Assembly (NCBI GenBank): GCA_030770535.1
Contig: JASVEC010000056.1
Coordinates: forward strand, 92,682-156,681
Length of the DNA: 64,000 nucleotides
From: Batkoa obscura
Taxonomy: Eukaryota; Entomophthoromycota; Entomophthoromycetes; Entomophthorales; Batkoaceae
Direction: 5' to 3'
Shown here piece by piece: positions 11,789 through 23,638 of this stretch. The notes under the pieces are model-generated. The model was not told the DNA's origin and searched no databases. It worked only from the letters and a program-made list of their open reading frames with translations. The translations under genes and the position numbers were made by a program. Numbering within the stretch: the first letter of the stretch is position 1; every line of letters starts with the position of its first letter.

Positions 11789-13529
11789 ATGCGTCCACGA
11801 AAGAGTTGTGTAAGCTGTCACAAGCGTAAACAAAAATGTGATTTAAGTTATCCATGTACTAGATGTACCAACCTTGAGATAGATTGTAAATACTTAAATT
11901 GTAGAGAAGATTTAATGGATGATATTAATGATAAAGACATTAAGAGGCTAAATAAAAAATGGAATAAAATGAAAAGGTTGTTACACAATTGTAAGTCTGT
12001 CATAAGCTCCCTGCCAGAAAATAATGGTCCTATTTCTTCCATTTCGACAACTTCAAGAAAGAATCGGATGCATGAGTCATTAATAAATTCTGCTAAAAAA
12101 CAAAGCTACATTACAAAGGATATGGAGTTAATGAATACAGGTAATTAGAGTGTTTTTATTAATGATCAATGACTTAATATACCCAGAAATCGAACTAAAA
12201 CTTATCGATATCTACTTTAAGTATCATCACCCAGCTCAACCTTTTTTATGTGAATTACGGGTACGTTCTATTATTTATAGTCAAGATTTAGCGGACCAAA
12301 CATTGATATCCGCTATCTATGCAGTCGCTTTGAAAGTTTATAACTATTTAAATAAACTTCCATTATTGGAAATCGATAACAATCCTTATTTTCGACATAG
12401 TAGTAGCCTTTTAAGCCAATACAAAGAGCCTAGTTTAAGTGTTTTTCAAGCTATGATATTGCTTGAATTTTTGGAGATGGGCCATTCAAGGCCGTTTAAA
12501 GCATTTTGTATATCTGCAGAAGCTATTAAGTAAATATACTGTTTGTATAGTCTTAGTACATGAATTAATGATTTATTTAGAATTGGTCAAATTTTAGGAT
12601 TACATAACTTAGATACTACTAAAAACCCATCTGAGTTAACTGATATTGAAATGGAATCAATCAAATCTTGGACTCATTGTTTATCGCTAGATATGTTAGT
12701 TTCTTTATTCCACTCAAAACCATCACATACAAAAAATAATGAATCACTTTTAGATAACATCATTGATAAAGATTTGGGACAGATGTATAAGCATTCCATA
12801 CCGGTAAATATAATAATAATAATACATTATAATAATAGTAACAGCCATTTATAGTGTCATAAAGAAAAAGAATATTTATTTGTCAACTTTTTTCATCATA
12901 TGGTAAAAATGAAAAGCTCTGCTTTTTGGATCAATAATTCACTACAAAACGGAAATTACAACACTAAAGAAATTCATAAAAAGTTGAATGAAATATTAAC
13001 ATCCGTGAAACTAGTGTTTCCACAGTATCCAATCCAACATGAAGATGAAGTATTAAACATGGTCAACCACGCCACTATCGATGATTATACTTTTATCTCC
13101 AACCTTACTATGGTTGCTTTTAAATTATCCCTTACTTTACTCGCTAACTTTATAATTTATAAAATAACCGAATTAGGCGATCAAGCCGATTTTTTAATAT
13201 CTATCGAATATCACTCTCAAGCACGCTTAGACAGCATTAAATTATACAAACTAATAACACTTACTGAAGAAAGATACAGTACCCTACTATCCGAAGAATC
13301 TAAAAAAATAATATATGGCTCTCATTTCTGTTATTGTTTAGGGTTGGAATTAGCAATGCTTAGTCATCAGGGGGATACAAATGCTTGCTCTAAAAAATTC
13401 ATTGCTGAATGTCAAAAAAAACAACAAGAGTTTAGTGCCTTTTATCCAATTATTAAAGATCCTTTAGCTAAAAATCAAATGATGAAGGTGCATATACCTG
13501 GTTCTATTATACCCCTTACTCCGGGTTAG
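11789..13529 (+). CDS. Zn(II)2Cys6 transcription factor, array copy 5
   Basis: Exons 11789-12140, 12187-12529, 12581-12803 and 12855-13529 give 530 aa. Zinc cluster CVSCHKRKQKC plus DLSYPCTRC is complete. Intron 1 splices one codon G|AA, giving Glu where the paralogs have Arg, before IELKLIDIYFKYHHP. Middle region (LISAIYAVALK, PSLSVFQAM, FKAFCISAEAIK) and the C-terminal FCYCLGLELAM and FYPIIKDPLAKNQMM blocks are intact. It is convergent with the intact BolA gene. Confidence 0.9.
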
Positions 13530-14332
13530 ATTGTTTGGTTTTATATATTGGTCTGAGGTTCGTTGTGTTAGTATGGTTATCCTTTAAAAAGTTTTGTGGA
13601 TTATTTCAAGATTACAGCACTGTATATGTAAGCCACAAGAGCCTTGAGATCCTTGAGCCCTATGGCGTACCAAGCTATAAGCTGATATAACCTATAGCGA
13701 GCTAAACTCAATGCTTGATCAATAGTAGTAGGAAGGTTTAAAGCCTTCTTAAGTAAGTGTAAGATAGATAGTATACTTTAGGCTAAGTTAACCAGACTAC
13801 GAAACTAACAAGATTAAAAATTTACTTTTATTTCAGAAAATAAACAAAACTTTAGACAAAAGGATATTTCAGAGGAAAAGATCCAATCGCTTGTATACTT
13901 TCTATGAATATAAAGTACTTTAAGTTATTACATTTTCTATTCACATTTAATATATATCATCAAAATTAGCAATGACTCTGGCATTAATCTTCTTTATATT
14001 ACTTCCCAAAATGCATTCGACTTTTTATCAGTTATTATTCAATTATAATACCAGACTTCCGAAATAGGCAATTTGGTTAGTAGTCCTGACAAAGTTGGAA
14101 GATGAAGAACAGTTTAACCCATATATATAAAAAGGCTGTTATGTGAAGAATAGCCTAGAAGTATTTATATCTAAATCGAATTTGTAGCAAAAGGAAAAAT
14201 ATGGCAATTGTAAATAAAGTTAAATCTAAACTCATATTTGAAAATTTTATAAATGAATTTCTTTTAGTAATATAATAGAATTCAGTAAAATCAAGGATAC
14301 TTTATAATATTAAAAATGAAGTTTTCTCTAAT
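13530..14332. other. Intergenic stretch between TF copy 5 and BolA
   Basis: No gene seen. A relatively GC-rich patch at about 13630-13700 was checked for a tRNA fold and none was found. Confidence 0.5.
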
Positions 14333-14947
14333 TTAGACCTCTTCCAAAGTTTTAGTTTTTAATTGTAAAGCATGAACTTTCCCATCTTGCATTTCTTCTT
14401 CTAACGTTTTATATATCATTCTGTGACGTTGCATTAAGTTCTAAATGGAATATTTGAAAAAATGAATAAAATAATTTTATAGGTTTTATGATTTCAATTA
14501 TAGAAATAAAATCATTCTTACCTTGCCTTTAAATTCGGAGGATACAATGGTCACTCTAAAATTTAAAAAAATTAAATATTAATACTACATCTTGAAAAAT
14601 GACATTGTCTTTACTTTAAATAAATAAAGCTACTTACCTGAAATGGGTCTCCTTACTGGTTACTCCTCTCATAGCAGTATGATGAGAATGTTTATGACTG
14701 TCATTTACAATCTCTAAGGTAGTTGGATTATAAGCTTTCTCTAACTAAAAAAAATTAAAAACAAATTCCAATAAAAATAGAGCTATATTTCTAATTGCCG
14801 TTGCTGCTATTTTATTATAATAGTAATTAATAATACCTTCGATTTTATTAAAGTTTCCAAAGGTTTCAATTCATTCATAATACTACTTGAAGTTGATAAA
14901 GATCGTAAATTGATAAATTTGGTTTTTAAAAGTGAATTGAAAAGCAT
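14333..14947 (-). CDS. BOL1: BolA-family protein (Bol1-like, probably mitochondrial)
   Basis: Four exons on the minus strand: 14947-14837, 14744-14638, 14555-14522 and 14440-14333, encoding 119 aa. The N-terminal 24 residues are basic and Ser-rich (MLFNSLLKTKFINLRSLS), suggesting mitochondrial import. The BolA core follows: LEIVNDSHKHSHH with the conserved His region, RGVTSKETHFRVTIVSSEF, and the end GKNLMQRHRMIYKTLEEEM. BolA proteins work with monothiol glutaredoxins in iron-sulfur cluster delivery. The 34-bp third exon is phase-correct and encodes the conserved VTIVSSEFKGK strand. Exact subtype (Bol1 versus another BolA) is inferred from the leader. Confidence 0.85.
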
Positions 14948-15097
14948 TAAAATTTAAAAAAAGAAATAATTTTTCAAAGTCAAAATTTATATTGAATTAA
15001 AAACTCTAAGAAATAAAATTATTCTTAATAGATAAAATAAATAAAATATATATATAACAAACAAAACTTTAATCTTTATTATTAATAGGCATATATT

Positions 15098-16780
15098 TTA
15101 TAAATTAATATTTGAAATTCTTCTTCTACATGTGAGGTTGTTGATAGTAGGCCAAAACACTCCGAAATCCTTGAAAATATCTGAACATAAACCAATAAAC
15201 TTCTTAGAACACACATTTTGTTCTGTGACATGAGGAAGCATAGCCCATTCAATTCCTAAACTTGGACAAAAATGGCAAGCATAAATCACTTTACCTTTAC
15301 CGTTCATTAGGAGTTTCTCAAACCTCTCTTCTGCCCCTTTAATTTTCTCAATTAATGCAATGCCTTCTGCTTTAGCTAAACTGTGGTGTTTAATAGATTC
15401 GATAGCATCACTACTACTTCCTGTTTCTAATAATTGGTATAATAAATAATGAGCTACTGTAGATAGTGTATGTTTAAAGGTAAACAAAGATAAATAAGAT
15501 AAATAATGAATATTAGGATGAAAAGCTTCATTAATATTAATACTATCAAAATGAGGGTTGGCTGTTTTGTCAATTATATTAATTTCGTCTATTCTTTCAA
15601 TAATTTTTTTCAAATTGTTCCTTATTTCTTCATAGTTGTAATTTCTTTCTGTTAATATTTTGTTTAGTTCAAATAATTTGGACTTAATTTTAACCATATG
15701 ATAAAAGATTTGACATAATATATATTCTCTTTCTTGTCGATTCTATATAAAAAGAATTACATTAATAAACTATACTTACAATATTCATGTTACTTCTACT
15801 TACCAAAATGAAATTACTATTTGAATTGATTAGTCTATGAACCAAATCATTATCAATAGACGTTAAATCAGTTAACCTATTATACGCTGGTTTGCCACAA
15901 AAGAGGGAAGATAATTGATCCAAATTTAAACATTGAATCCAAGTTTTGACTCTTTCTTTTTCATAATCATTTAGTTTACTCGCATCCAGATCCAAATTCA
16001 TTGTATGTAAATTCAATATTTGTCCCATTTTGATACATTCTGCTGATAAACAAGAGGATTTAATAGGATGTGCATTACCTGTTTCCATAGTATGTGAAAT
16101 TAATGTAGCTTGTAATAAACTTAAACTGGGTTTAAAATCAGAAGTTAGTAATCGTCTTGTTTTTTTATAATACGGATTGATATCAATAGAAGAAATTTCT
16201 TCACCCAATAAAAATTCATATGTTTTTAAAGCAAAGGAACAGATGGCGGAGATTAATGTCATATCCCTTTCATCTCCTGAAACAACTATTTTTCTTACTC
16301 GATCTTCGTTTAAATAAGGAAAAGTGTTGTGATGATAGACGAAAAAGACATTAACTAAATGGTATTCTTTGGGGATATCTAGATTAATATTGTGAACTTA
16401 AATCCTGAATTAATAGAAATATGAATTTTACCTTTACTAGGATAATAAAACAATTTTTTTACAGTCATATTTTCTTCCAATTCTGCACAACTAGAAGAAC
16501 TAGTTTCAGGTGTTAACACAGGATCCGATAATGGTGTATTATCAGTTATCAATTCATCTAAATGGTATTTTTTGACCATAGATTCCAATTGAGACCATTT
16601 TTTTTCCAATCGAATTGCATCTTTTTGTAATATCTTTGGGATTAATTTTGCCTTCTCCTTAGGTTTATTAGATAGAAAGGTACACTCTACCCCCAGTTTA
16701 ATGCATCTAGAACACGGAAGCATTAAATCACATTTTTGTTTTCTTTTTTTGCAGTTGACACAAGAGCGTTGAGGACGCAT
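15098..16780 (-). CDS. Zn(II)2Cys6 transcription factor, array copy 6 (inverted)
   Basis: Minus-strand exons 16780-16432, 16378-15804 and 15742-15098 encode 522 aa. The zinc cluster CVNCKKRKQKC plus DLMLPCSRC is complete. It is the most divergent intact paralog. The second exon fuses what are exons 2 and 3 elsewhere: AECIKMGQILNLH reads straight through, so intron 2 is absent. Introns 1 and 3 are retained at homologous positions (phase 1 and phase 0). The C-terminus ends earlier and differently (NNLTCRRRISNINL) from the NPLTKNQMM-containing tails of the others. It could represent the original gene from which the array grew, or a copy that lost one intron. Confidence 0.88.
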
Positions 16781-18150
16781 ATTTGGGTTTTAATAAGTTA
16801 TAATAGCCGATGTAATGATTTTATGTAGTTATGATTGTTGATAAAAAAGAATTGAATTTTAAAAACTAGATTAAAATTTTTTAATTTTAAACTAATTAAA
16901 AAAGAAGATTGAAGACTGCGGTTTGAATTTATCTAATTTAAATACTATCAACTTTACTTTATGCATCAGCTTTTTTTTTAAAAATTCTGTCAAATTAGTG
17001 TGACTTGATTTTTTGAACAAAATTTGTTTCTCAATAGAAGCGAAGTTAATTAGACTGATATTATTATATTATTAATATAATATCAACAAAAACAATAGAA
17101 AAAATAACCGAGAAATAGAAACTATTCAAATTCATTAATTTAAAAATCTTAATTATACTTAATCTTTATCCGTTATATGGCAATTATTCAATTTAACAAT
17201 ATAGTTCAACCTATTGCATTCTACATTAAATTTCAATCACCGTTTATATTAAAATAAATAGAAAAATCGAACCCTTTTCACTTCTTCCAAAAAACAAGTT
17301 GTTCATAAACTGAAATATTAGACTTAAAAAGACCCATTTATAACTACGATTTTCAATTAATACATACTCAATTTAAGCAATACTTTTTCAATATTAATAA
17401 TTTGGACCCTCCGTTCATACTTACTTTATATATTATTTTTTACCAATTTTGGAGTAAAATAAATAAAATATATAGCCTAACCACTAATTAATCAAAATAA
17501 AGTATTTGAATTATTTTCTCAAAAATATAGTATTCTTTTATTATATTAAAATTTTAAAAATCAGTTAGCCTATGGATATTATTTGTTTTAAGTATATTTG
17601 TTTTAAGTATATTTGTTTTAAGCCTTTATTATTCTACCAATATAAGAATTTTATAATTTTATACCAAACAATTCAATCTTTCACTATAAATTATTAGTCA
17701 TATGCTTCACTAAACTTCTTCTATTTACAATTAATAGATTCATTTTAAGCCCTATTATTCTACAACAATAAAATATTGGTATGATTTGGTACTAAACTAT
17801 TCACTCGTTCATTATAGATTTGCAATATTCTATTTATCAATATATAACTTCTATATAATAATTGAGTTCTAAAAATCATACTAGCATTACTAATACTGTA
17901 ACTTTAAAAAAATAAGTTAACTGCTCCTTTTAACTAATGCTATTTAATAGGAAAACCTAATCACCTTCCATTATCACTTATCATCAATTACTCAACCAAA
18001 TCTTCACTCACCTTTTATTAGCTTCTAAATAATTCCACTCTTAGAAAGATTAACATTTACTAAAAAAACATAAAAAATTCAATAGTAGATCCAAATTACT
18101 TCGATTTTTGTAACTTTTTTATTACTAATTCATCTCTTTTATTATTATGT
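16781..18150. other. Long intergenic region upstream of TF copy 6
   Basis: Very AT-rich, without a convincing gene. Contains three direct copies of TATTTGTTTTAAG-like units (about 17578-17622), followed by a degenerate direct repeat of about 85 bp (about 17615-17705 and 17745-17830, both with CCTATTATTCTAC-like openings). Confidence 0.5.
17578..17622. repeat. Short tandem repeat, TATTTGTTTTAAG x3
   Basis: Three consecutive 15-bp units differing by at most one or two bases at their ends. Confidence 0.75.
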
Positions 18151-19074
18151 TTAATCCTTTTGCTTCTCCAGCTCTTTTTCAAGTGCTATTAACATTGGAT
18201 CTTCTCTCTACTAATCCATTAGTCGTCATAAAATCATATTAAAACCAAAATTACTTACTTCCATATTATCCTCTTCCGCATCAGCATCAGCATCAGCATC
18301 AGAATACCTACCATTAAATTCCATTTCATTGATATCAGTTTCTTGCTCGTTTTCGCTATCTTGATCTGGATACAGCTCTTGACATTGGCTAATAGCCATA
18401 TAAATAGGCTCCGCTAAAAATACTAGTGGTTAGTTGATTAAGCTATTAATAGAAGCCATTTCTTTTTCTTTTTCCTTCTTGGACTCCTTGATTATCTTCT
18501 CCCATATAAAAATAAATAAATAAAGTATTAATGCTTACCATCTCCTACAGAATGAAACGTAAATTTCAATTCTGAAAATTCATCTAGATCACCAGTATCG
18601 TGTCCATTAGGCAATAAACTTTGAAATAATTTATTAATTTGACAATATAAAATTGGTTTATGGCTTTCTGGATCCATCGTTAATGCATGTAAAACTAAAC
18701 TACGATAGTCTAATTTAAATCCAGTTTCAGATACTGTGCTGTAGAAACCAAAGAAACTAATAATGAAGAGAGAGAGTTAACATTAATAAATAAAAGGTAA
18801 GATGGAAGAATTAATAGTTGTTAGTTAGTGAATGTGGACTAAATTATAATAATTTTATTGTGATGAATATAATTGGAATAGAAATGGAAATGGAAATTAA
18901 ATTAAAACATCAAATTTACCTTTCATTAATATAAAGAGCTCCTTCACTAAATTCAATAAAATCAGGGGTTGGTTCAATAGTTAATGTAACCTCCGATTGT
19001 TTTAATTTTAATTGGGAATTTAATTCGACATTATCAATTTCGTTGAATTCTTTTTTAAGTAAACTTAATACCAT
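18151..19074 (-). CDS. pICln / Lot5-family protein
   Basis: Four minus-strand exons: 19074-18920, 18756-18539, 18413-18259 and 18207-18151, giving 194 aa. The pICln pleckstrin-like core is recognisable: EGALYINESFFGF, then FKLDYRSLVLHALTMD, matching the family pattern of G-x-LYI-x-ES and SLHALSRD. A following helix AEPIYMAISQCQELYPD leads into an acidic tail with four Asp-Ala units. pICln proteins chaperone Sm proteins during snRNP assembly; the budding-yeast relative is Lot5. The third intron is unusually long here (125 bp). The acidic tail is encoded by GCATCA hexamers (about 18282-18302). Confidence 0.75.
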
Positions 19075-19099
19075 TTTGTTATATTTGTTGAATTAAATA

Positions 19100-19206
19100 A
19101 TATGGGGATGTATTTTTGTATTTGAGAATTTTGCTAACAATTTTTCTACCCAAATAGCGCTTAAAAGATGGAAAAAATAATGAAGCCAAAAAAAACATCC
19201 CCATAT
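19100..19206 (-). mobile_element. MITE copy, full length with intact ends
   Basis: Perfect 12-bp terminal inverted repeats ATATGGGGATGT/ACATCCCCATAT. Lies 26 bp upstream of the pICln-like start codon, in the divergent promoter it shares with the bestrophin-like gene. Confidence 0.9.
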
Positions 19207-19572
19207 AATCAAAAATTGGAATTTTTTGGTTCAAGTGAATGGAAATGATATGGGAGATTTGATTGGCTATTTAAAATGGCTTTTTCCAACCAATCGGTTG
19301 TATTTAATTATTTTGATGAGGGTGGGAGCTGCTAGAACATTGACTATACAACAATATGTAATACATACTATATACTATACTATAATATAATAGTGATGAC
19401 AAGAATTCTTTGCCTTTAGTAATATAATTATCTCACCAATAACAAACCATAATTGGTTACTCCTCAAACCAATAAATTAGATAAACCGAACTTTTAATTT
19501 GTAAAGGAACAAACCCTTAAAACCCAAAAAAAATAAATTAAATTGTTAACTTTTCTTTTAGTTTAACTTACA
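19207..19572. promoter_or_regulatory. Divergent promoter, pICln-like / bestrophin-like
   Basis: AT-rich non-coding sequence with an alternating TATACTATACTATAATATAA stretch (about 19373-19392). No gene. Confidence 0.4.
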
Positions 19573-20715
19573 ATGACACAATCGGAAGTGAAATATAATG
19601 CCTTTAAATTTACAGCTTTAAAATATAAAGGATCTGTTATTAAACATGTTTTGCCAAAATTAGCTTTTTTTTTACTCTGGACTTGCGCTGTAGTTCTCAT
19701 TAATCGTTATGGGGGAGTTTCTTTAAAAATTGAGGATTCTCTATCCACATTAACTACTTTAGTTTTATCCTTATTGTTAGTCTTTAGAACGAATACTGCC
19801 TATGATAGGTATTGGGAAGGACGTCGATTATGGTCTACAATGACAGTAGCTATTCGTGCGCTAACAAGAAATATATGGGTCCATGTAATAGAAAAAGATA
19901 ATATAGATCGAGTAGCAAAAGAAAAAGTATTAGATTTATTAATAGCCTATCCAGTAGCTATCAAACATTATTTACGTAGTGAATATGGTACAGAATTTAA
20001 TGATTTAAAACATTTAATTGCTCATTTACCAAGATATTCAGTACCTTCTTCTTTAGAGCCTATTGTTATTGATTTACCTGATAAAATTAATGATCCTAAT
20101 AATGAATTAGAAATGATTCAAAAAAATGAAGAAGAAGTAAGTTCTACCAATTTACCTATTGAAATTGCGTTTTGTATATCGACTTTTATTGCTGAATATG
20201 CTGGTAAAAATCAATTAGCTCCTCCAGTTAATAGTGTTATGATAGCTAATATTAATTCATTAATCGATTCTTTATCCGGATTTGAACGTATCTTAAGAAC
20301 CCCAATCCCTACAGCTTATTCAGTACATTTATCTCAAATTACTTGGTTATTTTGTCTAACCTTACCATTTCAATTAATTGGTAAATTTTATATAGTTGGA
20401 GTTAATGAACAACAATTTAAAGATATGTTAATTATTCCAATTGTATTAATAGTTGTATTTACTTCATTTGGTATTATTAATATTGGTGAGGAAATTGAAA
20501 ATCCATTTGGCTATGATGATAATGATTTACCTTTAGAAGAGTATTGTCAATTATTAAAACAAGAAATTAAAGCAATCACTAGTAAACCTCCACCTACTAT
20601 GGAACATTTTAATAAAAATAAACAAAACATTCAAGCTGCTGTATCTACTTCCCCCGGTATTGCTGGGCCAGCTAGCCCTTCTGCTGATGCTTTTTCTAGC
20701 GGTGGTGAAGACTAA
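19573..20715 (+). CDS. Bestrophin-like (UPF0187/RFP-TM) membrane channel
   Basis: Single-exon gene of 380 aa. Two hydrophobic segments at about 28-44 and 60-71 are followed by FRTNTAYDRYWEGRRLW (about 71-87), the hallmark of the bestrophin/UPF0187 family. Further membrane segments lie at about 255-275 and 288-305, followed by NPFGYDDNDLPLEEYC, another family signature. Fungal members are predicted anion channels; the membrane they occupy is not evident from sequence. The last 40 residues are Ser/Pro/Ala-rich and probably disordered. Length and domain order are typical of the family. Confidence 0.88.
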   Translation: MTQSEVKYNAFKFTALKYKGSVIKHVLPKLAFFLLWTCAVVLINRYGGVSLKIEDSLSTLTTLVLSLLLVFRTNTAYDRYWEGRRLWSTMTVAIRALTRNIWVHVIEKDNIDRVAKEKVLDLLIAYPVAIKHYLRSEYGTEFNDLKHLIAHLPRYSVPSSLEPIVIDLPDKINDPNNELEMIQKNEEEVSSTNLPIEIAFCISTFIAEYAGKNQLAPPVNSVMIANINSLIDSLSGFERILRTPIPTAYSVHLSQITWLFCLTLPFQLIGKFYIVGVNEQQFKDMLIIPIVLIVVFTSFGIINIGEEIENPFGYDDNDLPLEEYCQLLKQEIKAITSKPPPTMEHFNKNKQNIQAAVSTSPGIAGPASPSADAFSSGGED

Positions 20716-20776
20716 TAAGTTCATAAAGTTATTTTTGATTTACTATAATAAAAACAATAAAAACAATAAAAACATA

Positions 20777-20880
20777 ACATGGGGATGTACTTTTCGTTTA
20801 AGAATTTTACTAATAGTTTTTCTACTCAAATAGCGCTTAAAAAATGGAAAAAATGATGAAATAAAGAAACACCCCCATAT
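20777..20880 (-). mobile_element. MITE copy, full length
   Basis: ACATGGGGATGT to ACACCCCCATAT with a conserved AAATAGCGCTTAAAAAATGG core. Sits between two convergent genes (bestrophin-like and TMEM198-like). Confidence 0.85.
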
Positions 20881-20943
20881 ATTTTATAGTATAAAAATTA
20901 AATTTTATTTACAATTAATATAAATTTAAATAACAATGTTCAT

Positions 20944-21678
20944 CTAGCTGGATTTCTTAGTTTTAAATTGTACCAAAATACCAATAATAGCAATGACAAT
21001 AGTTGATCCAATCATAGCCCAAATCTTAGCATCTGGAGTAGGAGCAGGACCTTGACCAATATTTTGGAATAAAGTATTAAATCCAGTTTTAGCAAAATAA
21101 TCAACACCCATCATAAAGGTAGTAGCACCAAATACAGCAGTGGCAATGATAACCAATACATTTCTAAATATAAAGGTCAAAATAGCAAATACAATAGCTA
21201 ATACAACCACAAGGATAATTTGTCCAGTTTTGCCTGGGATGACATTAGTTCTATTGATTAACAAACCAATAGAAGCACCTAAGCAGCCACCCAATAAAGC
21301 AAGTCCTAATTGCCATATACAAACTGCTAAGAAACCACCTAATAATCCTAATACTCCCATAGCTACATAAATACCTATCTTTTGACCATCAGTAGCAGTA
21401 TTAAAGTCAACAATAGCATTAGCAGCAAGGAAAGTAAGATAAGCAAGCAAGGCACCACCTGCTAAAAAGATAATGAATTTGAGAATACGATTACCAGCAA
21501 AAGTGAAAATAAGACCAACAATAATAAAGATAACTCCTCCGATGATTTGACCAACGGAAATACCAGCGCTAGGAGTGCTTGGGTTGGTAACATCTTGAGC
21601 ATAAACAGTCACGAAAGTGGAAAATAACCAAATCCAATGGAATAAAGTGATTTTATGAAAGTTGAATGTACCTAACAT
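20944..21678 (-). CDS. TMEM198/DUF4203-type multispanning membrane protein
   Basis: Single-exon minus-strand gene, 244 aa. A signal-like N-terminus (about 1-27, ending VYAQD) is followed by a short Ser/Pro stretch and about seven hydrophobic segments rich in Gly and Ala (GQIIGGVIFIIVGLIFTFAGNR, FIIFLAGGALLAYLTFL and others). This pattern fits the TM7S3/TMEM198-like family (DUF4203), whose biochemical role in fungi is unknown. The C-terminus is short and basic. Confidence 0.75.
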   Translation of the reverse strand: MLGTFNFHKITLFHWIWLFSTFVTVYAQDVTNPSTPSAGISVGQIIGGVIFIIVGLIFTFAGNRILKFIIFLAGGALLAYLTFLAANAIVDFNTATDGQKIGIYVAMGVLGLLGGFLAVCIWQLGLALLGGCLGASIGLLINRTNVIPGKTGQIILVVVLAIVFAILTFIFRNVLVIIATAVFGATTFMMGVDYFAKTGFNTLFQNIGQGPAPTPDAKIWAMIGSTIVIAIIGILVQFKTKKSS

Positions 21679-23638
21679 TTTTGTAGTATTTTTATTGTTT
21701 TTTTAGTTAAGTATAAAATATAAAATAATAATTTATAAAAAGGAGAAAATCGATAGTTATTTATAGTTTCAAGTTGATTTATTAAGCACCCAATTTAATC
21801 TTCAATTCTTGACTCAATTTGCCAAGGGTTTTAAAATTTTAAGCTATTTTTATAACAAAATTAAAATTATTCCGCTTTTTTATTGATTGGACAATAATAG
21901 ATGCTTGAGATTTTAGTTCAAATTCAAGCCCATAGAAAATTCATTAGACTTCATTTAAAACATCGACTGCCTTAACATCATTGGTCAATACAGCTAATTG
22001 ATACGGATAAATTAACTGAGAATTTAAACTAACAATCAATCCTCTCTGAGTTCTATACAAGCAAAGGCTTGATATACCAATTATGAGATTCAAATATCAA
22101 TTAAAATTGATACTAATAATGATTATAATAAAATTGCAATAATCGTTACTCTAACAATCTTCCTAATATTACTAATTATTGAATAATACCGATATTATGT
22201 AATTGTTAATGACTATTTTTTAATGAATAGTGCTTCTTCTTTGAAAATGACATCACCATTCTTCATTTTACTTTTTAATTTTTTTTAATTTATTGAATTT
22301 ATTGAGCTTTTATTTTCTTATTAAAGCTATGTACTAATTAATGATTATTTATTTTTGGATATTACAAAATTTCAACTGGTAATGCAAAAAACCGACAATT
22401 AAGCTTATAGTAGTAATTAAAAACTAGTCGATATACCCTGCATTTACTTAACTATCTCTTGCCAATTTTCAATTTATTTTTATCTTATAGCTTCTCTTGG
22501 CATTATTGGGGTTGAGGGTTTTAAAATAGATTTATAGTTGATGAACTTTTCGAAAATTGAATTTCCAAACTTGAGTTCCTCTAAATAGTTTTTATTCTAG
22601 AATTAGAAAATTTAGAATTCTTTTAAAGTTAATATAGTATAACTATAGTTACTAATTGCAATGGCAGTTTTTTTAATACCGGAGTTTAGTTAAAATTAAC
22701 TTTGTTTTCCAAACTTTAATTCTTGAAAATGGGCTATTTATCTTTTATATTTTAAATTACTAATGAAAATCGGATAGTAAAAGTTGTTGAAGTTAGTACA
22801 TAAGTATTAGTATTCTGTGGTTGAGTTTTCGATTGGTTAAAGTTTTTAAAATTGAGATTGAGTAATGTGACTTCTTTATATTTAGATATCAATAGTAAGA
22901 ACATTATTTCATATATGCTCATATTAAAATTTAAAGTTGACACTATTTTATCATTATTACTAATAGAAAATAGTAGGTGATAGAATACTATTATTTGAAA
23001 ATTTTGTTTTGTACTGTTTTTGTTTATAATGAATTAAATTATTAATAAATTATAATATACAAATTTGTAAGATTTTATTTTATAATTCAATGATTGTATT
23101 ATTTGACTCATTTGGCTATTTGCCTTTATAAAAAACCTCAAAATGCTATTAACTCTTAAATATTTTATATCTATTGATAGTAAATTAAAAAACATCAATT
23201 TGAATTAACTTTAATATAAGAAACATTATACTCTTCTATTTAGCTTGATATTTTATTTATCTATCTATTTGAAAAATAATATTAGTTGATCTTACTTCAA
23301 GAGATAATTATAAAATAAGGACTGGCTTTCAAAGGTCAGACAAAATTTAATCAAAGAACAGCTAAGGCCATCCAGTAGATGATAAATAACATCTAAAGAA
23401 GGAGATTTATCTGAAGAAGAGATTTCAAAGGATGTAACAGTATAATCCTATAAAAGTAGTATTTAAATATTGAAAAAAGAATATAATAGATAGTCATATA
23501 AGTCTATAACTCAATAAAAATTCTAATTTATTATCTGAATGGTTTATTTTATTTATAATATAAATTTCATATAACTTGATACAATTAATCTTATACTTAA
23601 ATATAACAATAATGGCATAGAATACAGATTTCATGTTA
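21679..23638. other. 1.9-kb intergenic region
   Basis: No intact gene. Two short coding-like remnants are possible: a minus-strand frame ending at about 21944 (ends AVLTNDVKAVDVLNEV-stop), and a plus-strand stretch at about 23310-23445 (EGDLSEEEISKDVTV-stop). Neither has an evident start or partner exons. Confidence 0.4.

Noticed and set aside
13610-13720. GC-richer patch suspected to be a tRNA
   Set aside because: No cloverleaf: A-box and B-box motifs are absent.
18414-18538. Coding-like Lys/Glu stretch inside the third pICln intron
   Set aside because: The flanking donor, CTAAC branch site and acceptor are good, and splicing restores the conserved AEPIYMAISQCQELYP segment.
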